Shown: positions 1 to 5,431, numbered from the stretch's first letter. The stretch: DNA of 11,345 nt from DATCDR01 sp036510575 (GCA_036510575.1 DATCDR010000053.1:1-11345), one strand, 5' to 3'. The notes: generated by a model not told the origin, from the letters alone. Numbers and translations are program-made.

Positions 1-85
1 CAGAGCGTCGAAGCAGGTGGGTCTCATAGACCCGTTCCACACCGTCAGAACCCGTGTAGTGGCGACGGGTCGTCGAGATGTGCAT
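1..85 (-). CDS. IS1634-family transposase, N-terminal fragment (cut by window edge)
   Basis: Reading the minus strand from the ATG at 85 gives 28 codons without a stop, starting MHISTTRRHYTG and continuing with GVERVYETHLLRRS. From memory of the family, an N-terminus with a TTRR-H-Y stretch followed by a Y-E-(S/T)-HLLRRS stretch is typical of IS1634-like (IS4-superfamily, DDE) transposases, which carry out cut-and-paste transposition. The catalytic domain would lie outside the window, so I cannot say whether the gene is intact. A promoter with 17-bp spacing lies 28 bases upstream of the ATG. The overlapping plus-strand frame at 17-289 has no recognisable features and is treated as a shadow. 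Confidence 0.78.
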   Translation of the reverse strand, partial: MHISTTRRHYTGSDGVERVYETHLLRRS

Positions 86-112
86 CGCTCCACCACGCCT
101 GGGCACAGCAAT

Positions 113-141
113 ATCTTACACCGGTGCAATTCACAATTCAA
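113..141 (-). promoter_or_regulatory. Putative sigma70-type promoter of the transposase
   Basis: On the minus strand a -35-like TTGAAT (136-141) and a -10-like TAAGAT (113-118) are separated by exactly 17 bases. Each matches the consensus at four of six positions. The implied start of transcription falls about 20 bases before the transposase ATG at 85. The spacer contains the palindrome ACACCGGTG. Position and spacing make this the most convincing promoter in the window, but it is a prediction from sequence alone. Confidence 0.45.
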
Positions 142-229
142 GAGATTAGTGGCTACAGTTTCGAGACAACCTCAACCATTGGTGCAGCACAGAGGTGAAA
201 TCGGGAGGTTGGGAGGACTTAACTTCGGG

Positions 230-1885
230 CTAAGGCGACGCCCCGTTGGTGAGGTCGATCGTGCGACTTACGTCTACGACCTCGAGTAATCGGCGATCGT
301 GCGTTACGAGAAGAAGTGTTCCGTCGTAACCAGCTAGACCCTCCTCGAGTTGTTCGATCGCCGGCAGGTCGAGGTGGTTTGTAGGTTCGTCCAGCACGAG
401 GGTGTTCACTCCTCGCGCTTGAAAGGCCGCAAGTTCTGCTCGAGTTCGTTCTCCGGGCGAGAGGGTAGAGGCGGGGCGCGACACCTGGTCAGCACCGAGA
501 CCGAACTTTGCGAGTGTCGATCGGGCGGTAGCTGTGTCGAGATTGGTGGATGTCAGGAACGACTTGAGCACCGTCGTCTCAGCGCTGAATGCTCGACGAT
601 CCTGACCGAGCTCGCCGACCACGACACTCGGACCCATCCATCGTTCGCCCGAGGTGAGCGCGAGTCGTCCGAGCAGGGCGTTCAAAAGGGTTGTCTTACC
701 TGACCCATTTGGACCGAGGAGCGCGACGCGCTCGCCCCAACCGATCTCCAGATCGATCGGACCGAGACGGAATGATCCTCGTTCGACGACTGCATGTTCG
801 AGACGAAACACGACCGCGCCCGATCGTGGTGCTTCGTTGATCGTGAAACGCAGCTGCCAGCCCTCCCACGGCTTCTGCACGCTCTCGAGCCGCGCGATCG
901 CATTGTCGGTGCGTCGTGCTCGGGAGGCCAGTTTCTCGGTTCGATTGAGGTGAAAGTCGCGTTGCGCCTTGTCGTTGTCCCTCGGCTGCCGTTTCTGGCG
1001 CGCGACCCCCTGCGTCGCCCATTCACGCTCCCGACGAGCCCGGTCGAGGAGGGTGTGACGCTCGGACTGGTAGTTGGAGAATCGTTCCTCGGCGTGTCGA
1101 CGGTCGGTCGCGCGCTCGTCGAGAAACGACGACCACCCACCCCTATAGAGATGAGCCGTGTGCTCGTGCTCGTCGAGCTCGAGCACCGATGTGACGCTGT
1201 GATCGAGAAACGCGCGGTCATGTGAGACAACGACCAGTCCTCCCTGGTATCCGGTCACGAAGTCTTCAAGTCGGGCGAGTCCGTCGAAGTCGAGATCGTT
1301 CGTCGGCTCATCAAGGAGGAGGACATCAAAGCGCGAGAGCAAGATCGCGGCCAGCGCGATCCTCGCCGCCTGACCACCCGAGAGCGCCGACATCGATAGT
1401 TTGAGAACCCGCTCGGGAAGCCCGAGCTCCTCGACAACGGCTCCGATGCGAGCATCGAGATCCGCAGCGCCGATTGCTTGCCACTGTTCGAGCGCGTCGG
1501 CGTACTCGTCGATCGCGCCCCGCTCATCAAGGCTTAGTGCTGTTGCCGCCGACTGGAGCGCTGTTTCGGCAGCGGCTACACCGGTTGTCCGATCGAGGTA
1601 GCTACGGACGTCCTCCGTATCGCTTCGCTTCAGCTCTTGGGCGAGATATCCGACGGCGGCCGTGCGCGGCGAGATCTCAACAACGCCCGAGTCAGGAAGG
1701 TCGAGCTTTGCGAGCAGCCGAAGCAGGCTTGACTTTCCAACTCCGTTGGGCCCGATGACTCCGAGACGCGTCTCGGAATCAATCGTTACTGAGATGCTCG
1801 ACAGAACGACGCGATCGCCAAGTGCTCGCGAAACATTGGTCGCTGTGAGTGTGGCAGACGAACCGAAATGTGTGGGCGCGGGCAA
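230..1885 (-). CDS. ABC-F family ATP-binding protein (duplicated ATPase, ribosome-associated type)
   Basis: This is a soluble protein with two ABC ATPase domains in one chain and no membrane segments, the ABC-F layout. Numbered from the upstream TTG at 1897, domain 1 has Walker A GPNGVGKSS (49-57), signature LSGGQ (172-176), Walker B DVLLLDEPTNDLD (191-203) and switch His226. A charged Arg/Glu-rich linker (about 255-340) follows. Domain 2 has Walker A GPNGSGKTT (395-403), signature LSPGE (479-483), Walker B NTLVLDEPTNHLD (498-510) and His533. Both catalytic glutamates are present. Known ABC-F proteins bind the ribosomal E site and either aid translation (EttA, Uup) or protect ribosomes from antibiotics (Vga, Msr, OptrA). 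Sequence alone does not tell which. GGAGG at 1891-1895 sits five bases before the TTG at 1885 but inside the longer frame from 1897, so I prefer 1885 (551 residues). The IS follows downstream. Confidence 0.95.
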   Translation of the reverse strand: MPAPTHFGSSATLTATNVSRALGDRVVLSSISVTIDSETRLGVIGPNGVGKSSLLRLLAKLDLPDSGVVEISPRTAAVGYLAQELKRSDTEDVRSYLDRTTGVAAAETALQSAATALSLDERGAIDEYADALEQWQAIGAADLDARIGAVVEELGLPERVLKLSMSALSGGQAARIALAAILLSRFDVLLLDEPTNDLDFDGLARLEDFVTGYQGGLVVVSHDRAFLDHSVTSVLELDEHEHTAHLYRGGWSSFLDERATDRRHAEERFSNYQSERHTLLDRARREREWATQGVARQKRQPRDNDKAQRDFHLNRTEKLASRARRTDNAIARLESVQKPWEGWQLRFTINEAPRSGAVVFRLEHAVVERGSFRLGPIDLEIGWGERVALLGPNGSGKTTLLNALLGRLALTSGERWMGPSVVVGELGQDRRAFSAETTVLKSFLTSTNLDTATARSTLAKFGLGADQVSRPASTLSPGERTRAELAAFQARGVNTLVLDEPTNHLDLPAIEQLEEGLAGYDGTLLLVTHDRRLLEVVDVSRTIDLTNGASP

Positions 1886-1890
1886 CAAGA

Positions 1891-1895
1891 CCTCC
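1891..1895 (-). promoter_or_regulatory. Ribosome binding site that decides the ABC-F start
   Basis: The minus strand reads GGAGG followed by TCTTG and then TTG. This gives a strong Shine-Dalgarno match five bases before the TTG at 1885. The alternative TTG at 1897 has no such site upstream and would place GGAGG inside the coding region. Confidence 0.6.
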
Positions 1896-1911
1896 AAAGG
1901 ACGAGCAGGGG

Positions 1912-1941
1912 CTTATGTCTGTTGCTCAGCGCACATCGCAA
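1912..1941 (-). promoter_or_regulatory. Weak candidate promoter for the ABC-F gene
   Basis: On the minus strand TTGCGA (1936-1941) and CATAAG (1912-1917) are separated by 18 bases, each with four of six consensus matches. Transcription would begin about 20 bases before the TTG start at 1885, just ahead of the GGAGG site. The match is modest, and the region shows no attenuator or leader peptide that I can recognise. Confidence 0.25.
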
Positions 1942-2011
1942 GATTACCTTCTGCAACTCAGATTCAGAGCGTGTTCCGCTTCGCGACTCCGTCCCGGCGC
2001 TGACGCGTTGC

Positions 2012-2185
2012 TCACCGCTTACGGGCCGGCTTTGGTTCGCTCGTCGCAAGCCAGTCGATGAGCGCTTCGAGCGATTAGATATCGGCATAGTGCGTTGGCG
2101 GACATCCGTACTCGATGTCACGATCGAGAGCGGCCAAGAGATCGAGACGTGGGAGGCCCCTCCTTGCCGGTGGTGGTTTGTACCA
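2012..2185 (-). pseudogene. Possible gene remnant with an in-frame stop
   Basis: The minus-strand frame entered just below a TAA at 2186-2188 reads through LDLLAALDRDIEYGCPPTHY (codons from 2146 down) and ADI. It then meets TAA at 2075-2077 and continues with SLEALIDWLATSEPKPARKR before TGA at 2012-2014. The text on both sides of the stop has the amphipathic, varied composition of a real protein C-terminus, unlike the neighbouring shadow frames. A single change at the TAA would join the parts. I do not recognise the family, and no start codon or ribosome site is evident. It could be a decayed C-terminal fragment or chance. Confidence 0.3.
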
Positions 2186-2665
2186 TTACAAGCGCGGCTG
2201 GTCTTATCAAAAAGGGGGACAGGTGAAGATATTTGGTCGGAGATTTCGGAGTAGGACGGCTTCTGGGGACCTTGCGGCTGGTCGGGACTCCCAGCAGCGC
2301 GTGACTCAGGATTTGGCAAGTGATGACTTTCGTCTGTCGCCTGGTCGGCCTCTTAGTGGCAGCGCGCTTGCCTACAGGATGGAGCAGGCGCGCAATCAGG
2401 GTTCGCAAAAGAGCAGGCGCGACTCGGGCTACAACGGCGACTAAGTGCCTTGTTGTTATCGGCCAGGCGAGTTGGCGGGATATCTGCATGTGCGCGTTGT
2501 TCGAGGACTCACGCCCTGGTTCGCTACTCGGTGGACTCGCTCACGAATCGTAGGACTGACGCCAGGCGAAGCAGCATTTCACACGCTGCGCAATGCGAGG
2601 GCGGTGGTGTTGGAAGCTGTCGGGCGTCAGGGTAGACATGTTCGACGACTGCAGGTGCTTACGAT

Positions 2666-2965
2666 TTGGAAATGCCGGGTCGCCCAAATCACCGTGGCTG
2701 GATCGTCCTTGAAAGTATCCAGGCTTCGTCCGACGGTCTCTGCGTGGATTTCTTCCAGCATCTCGAAGGTGGCTACGGCTTCGAGCAATTTCGCCAGGAC
2801 CCTGAGGACCTCGGGGCGTGGACTCAGCTGTCGTACTTCTCTTCCCAACGCTTTCCGACCATGCTTGACGCCGTTACCGCCGCTAAGGACGCGATCAACT
2901 GGCTAAGCGATGACCCCATTGCTGGTCTTCGACTGCAGTCCTGGATTAGACAGCAATTGCCGTAG
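2666..2965 (+). CDS. Small conserved-looking hypothetical protein (about 99 aa)
   Basis: The frame encodes a balanced soluble protein with no signal peptide or membrane helix. Its core runs HRGWIVLESIQ, CVDFFQHLEGGYGFEQFRQD, PEDLGAWTQLSYFS, and ends in an alanine-containing helix (AVTAAKDAINWL). The pattern is a short beta-rich domain followed by a helix, and the GAWT-x-(L/V)-(S/G)-Y(F/Y)S stretch resembles small uncharacterised actinobacterial proteins I have seen. I assign no function. The start is ambiguous. TTG at 2666 has AGGTG about eight bases upstream, while ATG at 2672 would shorten it by two codons. It converges with the VOC gene at 2991, 25 bases away. The opposite-strand frame at 2627-2848 is open too, but I consider it a shadow. 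Confidence 0.68.
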   Translation: MEMPGRPNHRGWIVLESIQASSDGLCVDFFQHLEGGYGFEQFRQDPEDLGAWTQLSYFSSQRFPTMLDAVTAAKDAINWLSDDPIAGLRLQSWIRQQLP

Positions 2966-2990
2966 CGCTCGTCCGTCTCTTCTGAGAGCG

Positions 2991-3413
2991 TCATGCATCC
3001 GAGTTCGCCAAGTCCTGGCTGAAGCGCAGTAGGTAACCATCGGGGTCTTGGACGACGAACTGACGAACGCGCACAGCGTCCTCCAGACGTTGGTACTCGC
3101 GCTCCTCAAGCTCGAGAAACACCGGCGCTCCGCTGGCGAGCACGGAGTTGTGAAGTTCCACGACGTCTCCGACTTCGATCTGCAGGTTCACGCCGCGCCC
3201 CAGAGGAAATGCGAGCTCTGCCGCAAGCAGAACGCGGTCGGGTTCCGTCGGCTCCTCGATCATCACCTGAGCCCCCTCTCGCTCGAGAAAAGCGAAGCGT
3301 GAGTTGCGTCGCTCGTAAACGACGCGGAAACCGAGCGTCACGGTGTAGAAAGCGAGGCTCCGATCGAAATCTGTGCAGTACAGCTCGGGCACGAGTCGTG
3401 CTTGACAGGTCAT
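2991..3413 (-). CDS. VOC-superfamily protein, bleomycin-resistance/glyoxalase-like
   Basis: The 140-residue product has the paired beta-alpha-beta-beta-beta layout of the vicinal oxygen chelate fold. The first module holds VPELYCTDFDRSLAFYTVTL then GFRVVYE and FLEREGAQVMIEEP (residues 8-55). The second holds GRGVNLQIEVGDV (72-84) and VRQFVVQDPDGYLLRF (116-131). The VPEL-Y-DF-RSL-FY-LGF opening and the QDPDGYLLRF end are those of bleomycin-binding-protein-like VOC members. Such proteins sequester glycopeptide drugs, although most chromosomal relatives have no proven ligand. A glyoxalase I metal set is not obvious. The frame is open to 3533, but the added residues do not look like protein, so I chose the ATG at 3413. 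It is 335 bases from the SDR gene on the same strand, so probably a separate unit. Confidence 0.85.
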   Translation of the reverse strand: MTCQARLVPELYCTDFDRSLAFYTVTLGFRVVYERRNSRFAFLEREGAQVMIEEPTEPDRVLLAAELAFPLGRGVNLQIEVGDVVELHNSVLASGAPVFLELEEREYQRLEDAVRVRQFVVQDPDGYLLRFSQDLANSDA

Positions 3414-3748
3414 GCTTCGAAGGATCTCACGATGCACGCTGCCCCGAGGGCGAGTTCCGCATCCCGTACCTATGTGGTTCGGACCTGATTTCGCGATCTG
3501 GCATCCGACATCAAGACCACCCTGCTCAACCACGTTCGAATGCGTGTCACCGCCTACCTCCTCTCTCGAGTAGCAACTAATGAACCCAGGGCAGGTTTGC
3601 TAGCGCCCATCGCCTAAGGAGCAGATCTACTCGTCGACGAGGAATACGAGATAGCTCGAGCAAAATTTGAGGCGTGAATTCCAGTCGTCGCACCGTCGGA
3701 AGCGAGGCGGTCGCGGAAGCGGCGCAAGCGAGTGACGCACACTTGGCG
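3414..3748. other. Intergenic region between the VOC and SDR genes
   Basis: No gene is supported here. Minus-strand frames cross it (upstream extension of the VOC frame, and 3577-3777), but their composition is not protein-like and there is no ribosome site. It should hold the VOC promoter, though I could not find a convincing -35/-10 pair. A perfect 12-bp palindrome, CTCGTCGACGAG, lies at 3630-3641 and could be a binding site or chance. Confidence 0.5.
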
Positions 3749-4522
3749 TTAGAGGACTGGGCTAGCACCGCCGTCAATGTTGATCGCTGACCCAGTTACG
3801 TAGGACGATCTCGGGGAGAGGAGAAACGCGGCAACATCGGCGAACTCTTCAGCTCGTCCCACCCTGCCGAGGGGGATGCCCTCCGCCATCGACCCGTAAA
3901 TGGCCTCGAGCGGTTGACCGCTCGCCTCGGAGCGCCGGCGCCACTGGCCGCTCTCGACGAGGCCAATGAGGAGGGCGTTCACCCGCACGCCCGAAGGAGC
4001 CAGCTCCTTGGAGAGCGACTTCGTGATCGCGAGGCCCGCAGCGCGCGAGGCCGAGGTCGGGAGCGAGTTCGGTCCTGGCGCCTTCGAGCCGATGTTTAGG
4101 ACGTTTACCACCGAGGCTCGCGTGGAAGCGCGCAAATGCGGCAGGGCGAGGCGGATTAGGCGGATCGCTGCCATCACCTTTAAGTCGTAATCGGCTTGCC
4201 ACTCCTCGTCAGAGGTTGCCTCAACACCATTCGCTGATGAGCGCCCTGCATTGTTAACGACCCCGTCGATCCGTCCCCACCGGTCAAGAGCCACCTGGAC
4301 GAAGCGTTCAAGCTCAGCGGCCACCGAGACGTCCGCGGCAACGGCCACGACGTCCCCACCGGCGGCCTGCAGACGCTCTTCGACTACTCGCGCCCTATCC
4401 GCGTCGCGCCCGCAGACCGCGACATGCGCTCCCTCTGCGACCAGGACGTGAGCGAGTGCCAGTCCAAGGCCGTCCGTCCCACCAGTGATCAGCACCACTT
4501 CGTCATCAAGTCCGAGATCCAT
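3749..4522 (-). CDS. Short-chain dehydrogenase/reductase-fold protein lacking the YxxxK motif
   Basis: The 257-residue protein has the classical SDR fold. It shows the nucleotide-binding TGGTDGLG (13-20), DV after strand 4 (64-65), NNAG (90-93), the RVNALLIGLV loop (180-189) and the C-terminal SAINIDGGASPVL. Normal SDRs reduce or oxidise an alcohol/carbonyl using Ser, Tyr and Lys. Here the region that should read YxxxK reads TSASR (156-160), so Tyr is Thr and Lys is Arg. Ser146 may still fill the Ser position, with a three-residue shorter loop. I recall a subgroup with a similar PTS-x-SRAAG sequence, so this is probably a lineage trait rather than a recent mutation, because the rest is intact. 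Standard SDR catalysis is therefore doubtful. The ATG at 4522 gives the usual MDLGL opening. No strong ribosome site is visible. Confidence 0.93.
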   Translation of the reverse strand: MDLGLDDEVVLITGGTDGLGLALAHVLVAEGAHVAVCGRDADRARVVEERLQAAGGDVVAVAADVSVAAELERFVQVALDRWGRIDGVVNNAGRSSANGVEATSDEEWQADYDLKVMAAIRLIRLALPHLRASTRASVVNVLNIGSKAPGPNSLPTSASRAAGLAITKSLSKELAPSGVRVNALLIGLVESGQWRRRSEASGQPLEAIYGSMAEGIPLGRVGRAEEFADVAAFLLSPRSSYVTGSAINIDGGASPVL

Positions 4523-4696
4523 TGGCGCAGTCTAAGACGATGCGATTTGCCGGACCCATCCCGACCTTGCGCTCGGCCAGCGGTCTCATTCCGTACGCCG
4601 CAGTGTCTTGTCGGCGCCTTCGTAAACGCTACTCAGATGGGCTCGCTTGCGACTCGGAGCTGCGCGATGATCGGCGTTGTGGAACGGAGAATCAGA

Positions 4697-4716
4697 GGTC
4701 CAGGACCACGGCGTGG
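4697..4716. promoter_or_regulatory. Two overlapping inverted repeats, possible operator
   Basis: GGTCC-A-GGACC (4697-4707) overlaps CCACG-G-CGTGG (4706-4716). Both are perfect 5-bp inverted repeats around one base. They lie in the 279-bp gap between the SDR gene (minus) and the ORF starting at 4802 (plus), a natural place for a shared regulator. No regulator gene is adjacent, so this is only a structural observation. Confidence 0.28.
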
Positions 4717-4732
4717 ATGCTCCTTCACACGC

Positions 4733-4767
4733 GCCCGAAACCAGGGCGCATAGCATCGGTTTCGGGC
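4733..4767 (+). promoter_or_regulatory. Strong stem-loop in the presumed leader of the 4802 ORF
   Basis: GCCCGAAACC (4733-4742) pairs perfectly with GGTTTCGGGC (4758-4767) around a 15-nt loop. A second small hairpin, GTGC-GTCAT-GCAC (4771-4783), follows, then the AGGAGG ribosome site. A 10-bp perfect stem just ahead of a ribosome site suggests a 5'UTR control element, or else a terminator for unseen upstream transcription. There is no T-run, which argues against an intrinsic terminator. Confidence 0.45.
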
Positions 4768-4788
4768 AGCGTGCGTCATGCACCGGCG

Positions 4789-4794
4789 AGGAGG
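4789..4794 (+). promoter_or_regulatory. Consensus AGGAGG ribosome binding site
   Basis: AGGAGG ends seven bases before the ATG at 4802, which is optimal spacing. It is the best ribosome site in the window and the main argument that the short 4802 frame is translated. Confidence 0.6.
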
Positions 4795-4801
4795 CTGAGC
4801 T

Positions 4802-5074
4802 ATGTCGTCATCACCCGATCCCGTCCCGCTGTTGATCCGAAAGCTACTCACCGGCTCCCCAGTTACCCCGTGGGAATGGCGTCACGTCAAAGGCGTAGCC
4901 GCTGAGCGCACAGTCGTTGGCGTTCTCTTGGCGGTGTTGGGGACTCTTTGCGGATGCCGGGTTTGGTGGGGACCGGCCCTTTCCCCGCCGGCTGCATTAG
5001 CCCTTTGGTTCGCCCGCGAGATGCCGCGTTGGAAGCAGGTGTTGGAGGCTGAGCACAGCCTCCAGGCACTCTGA
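4802..5074 (+). CDS. Small hypothetical protein (90 aa), possibly membrane-associated
   Basis: I do not recognise this product. Its start is unusually well marked by AGGAGG seven bases upstream. The N-terminus is polar (MSSSPDPVPLLIRKLL). Residues about 37-50 (TVVGVLLAVLGTLC) are hydrophobic, and so is ALSPPAALALWFA (59-71), so one or two short membrane-contacting segments are possible. The last 14 residues (WKQVLEAEHSLQAL) and the TGA lie inside the first copy of the 72-bp tandem repeat. The second copy repeats the same C-terminal codons and stop in the same frame. This suggests that the 3' end of this gene and its trailer were duplicated. An overlapping minus-strand frame (4887-5465) is also open but has no visible start signal. 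Coding status remains uncertain. Confidence 0.42.
   Translation: MSSSPDPVPLLIRKLLTGSPVTPWEWRHVKGVAAERTVVGVLLAVLGTLCGCRVWWGPALSPPAALALWFAREMPRWKQVLEAEHSLQAL
5043..5064. other. Perfect hairpin, repeat copy 1
   Basis: TGGAGGCT (5043-5050) and AGCCTCCA (5057-5064) form an 8-bp stem around GAGCAC. It overlaps the last codons of the 4802 ORF. No T-run follows, so intrinsic termination is unlikely. The stem could protect RNA 3' ends or be a protein-binding site. Confidence 0.6.
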
Positions 5075-5114
5075 AAGCGGATCGAAGGCGGGAGTTTCGC
5101 TTGGAAGCAGGTGT

Positions 5115-5136
5115 TGGAGGCTGAGCACAGCCTCCA
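5115..5136. other. Perfect hairpin, repeat copy 2
   Basis: The same 8-bp stem and 6-nt loop as in copy 1, unchanged. It is followed at 5159-5173 by GGCGG-GAGTT-CCGCC, a second stem. That second stem is complete only in this copy, because T5097 breaks the equivalent in copy 1. Confidence 0.6.
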
Positions 5137-5158
5137 GGCGCTCTGAAAGCGGATCGAA

Positions 5159-5318
5159 GGCGGGAGTTCCGCCCGCAACCGGCGACCGCTTGGCGAAAGT
5201 ACCGGTAGCTATCGCCCTCTCGAGGCAACGGGAGCGTCGGCGTTACGAAGAGATGAGCCTTCGTGCCGTCGGGTGAAACGTCGCACACTTTGTCACGGCC
5301 AAGAGTAGTGGCACCCGA
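5159..5318 (+). ncRNA. Candidate structured RNA (series of stem-loops)
   Basis: Four consecutive potential helices lie within 160 bases. The best is 5238-5268, with ten base pairs interrupted by one GTT bulge and capped by AGATGAGC. The next begins at the following base (5269) and closes at 5318 with seven perfect pairs. Strand is inferred only from the neighbouring plus-strand genes. It matches no riboswitch class I know. The CTTGGCGAAAG stretch recalls part of the c-di-GMP riboswitch, but the other conserved blocks are missing. GC-rich DNA yields many short inverted repeats by chance, so this is tentative. Confidence 0.25.
5181..5216 (+). repeat. Imperfect repeat motif A (related to 5394-5431)
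   Basis: GGCGACCG begins the motif, followed by CTTGGCGAAA, GTAG and closing TCGCC. The ends GGCGA (5181-5185) and TCGCC (5212-5216) can pair. The same order of blocks recurs about 213 bases downstream. On the minus strand this encodes EGDSYRYFRQA. Confidence 0.4.
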
Positions 5319-5393
5319 TCCGGTGGCGGGCGAGGCAGGGATCGATGGGCCAACGTCGTCGCTCGTCAACACGGCGTGAGCCATCCAAATCCT

Positions 5394-5431
5394 GCGACCG
5401 GACTGGCGAAAAGGCGTGGCGTAGGAGTCGC
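5394..5431 (+). repeat. Imperfect repeat motif B (related to 5181-5216)
   Basis: GCGACCG, then ACTGGCGAAA, GTAG and closing GTCGCC match motif A in order and approximate spacing. The outer pairing here is GCGAC with GTCGC, a different helix from that in A. On the minus strand it encodes DGDSYATPFRQ. It may be a diverged duplicate of an RNA element or of a small coding segment. Confidence 0.38.

Larger units (their letters stand above)
1..167 (-). mobile_element. 5' end of an IS1634-like insertion sequence (partial)
   Basis: The N-terminal codons of a transposase run off the left edge of the window, so only the promoter-proximal end of the element is present. Upstream of the transposase ATG lies about 80 nt of AT-richer DNA with a good promoter. 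The outer boundary is uncertain. I place it near 167 because the minus strand there reads TGTCTCGAAACTGTAGCCAC, which looks like a terminal sequence, but the opposite terminus and any target duplication are outside the window. The element sits directly downstream of the ABC-F gene and is transcribed in the same direction. Confidence 0.5.
1886..2665. other. Gene-poor stretch between the ABC-F gene and the small gene at 2666
   Basis: About 780 bases hold no convincing intact gene. Several short frames on both strands have atypical composition (Arg- and Ser-rich) and no recognisable domain. Two things stand out. One is a minus-strand frame (2012-2185) that looks protein-like but has an in-frame TAA. 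The other is a plus-strand 73-codon frame from GTG 2223 to TAA 2444, preceded by AGGGGG (2213-2218) four bases before the GTG. I do not recognise its product and doubt it. The stretch reads like decayed accessory DNA. Confidence 0.5.
5029..5172. repeat. 72-bp tandem direct duplication (two copies)
   Basis: Copy 1 is 5029-5100 and copy 2 is 5101-5172, directly abutting and of equal length. Only two bases differ (A5068/G5140 and T5097/C5169). Each copy contains the perfect hairpin TGGAGGCT-GAGCAC-AGCCTCCA (5043-5064 and 5115-5136). The length is a multiple of three, so frames on both strands stay open. On plus it repeats WKQVLEAEHSLQAL plus a stop. The near-identity points to a recent duplication. 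Two copies of 72 bp with no spacer is not a CRISPR layout. Confidence 0.95.

Noticed and set aside
15..38. Anticodon-arm-like hairpin GGGTCT-CAT-AGACCC, suggesting a tRNA-Met
   Set aside because: No T-arm (GTTCGA-type) or acceptor stem follows, and the minus strand encodes a recognisable transposase N-terminus through the same bases.
17..289. Plus-strand 90-codon open frame
   Set aside because: Not protein-like, overlaps the transposase start and the ABC-F 3' end on the other strand.
682..1230. Long open frames within the ABC-F gene in other frames
   Set aside because: Ser/Arg/Thr-rich shadows of a strongly supported GC-rich coding sequence.
2206..2223. AAAAAGGGGGACAG motif resembling transposon end sequences seen near some transposases
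   Set aside because: No second copy or inverted partner in the window and no transposase beside it. It also serves as a possible ribosome site.
2223..2444. GTG-started plus-strand frame of 73 codons with AGGGGG upstream
   Set aside because: No recognisable features, and spacing of the ribosome site is short. Left as a remark in the gene-poor stretch rather than called.
2627..2848. Minus-strand 73-codon frame with plausible helical text
   Set aside because: Antisense to the better-supported 2666-2965 gene, and I see no start signal.
3577..3777. Minus-strand 66-codon frame overlapping the SDR stop
   Set aside because: No ribosome site or domain, and overlaps the SDR 3' end in another frame.
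5029..5172. Possible CRISPR array or phage repeat
   Set aside because: Two 72-bp copies abut without spacers and no cas genes are present.
5181..5216. c-di-GMP riboswitch-like CGAAAG segment
   Set aside because: The other conserved blocks of that class (GGCAAACC, GACGCAAAGC) are missing.
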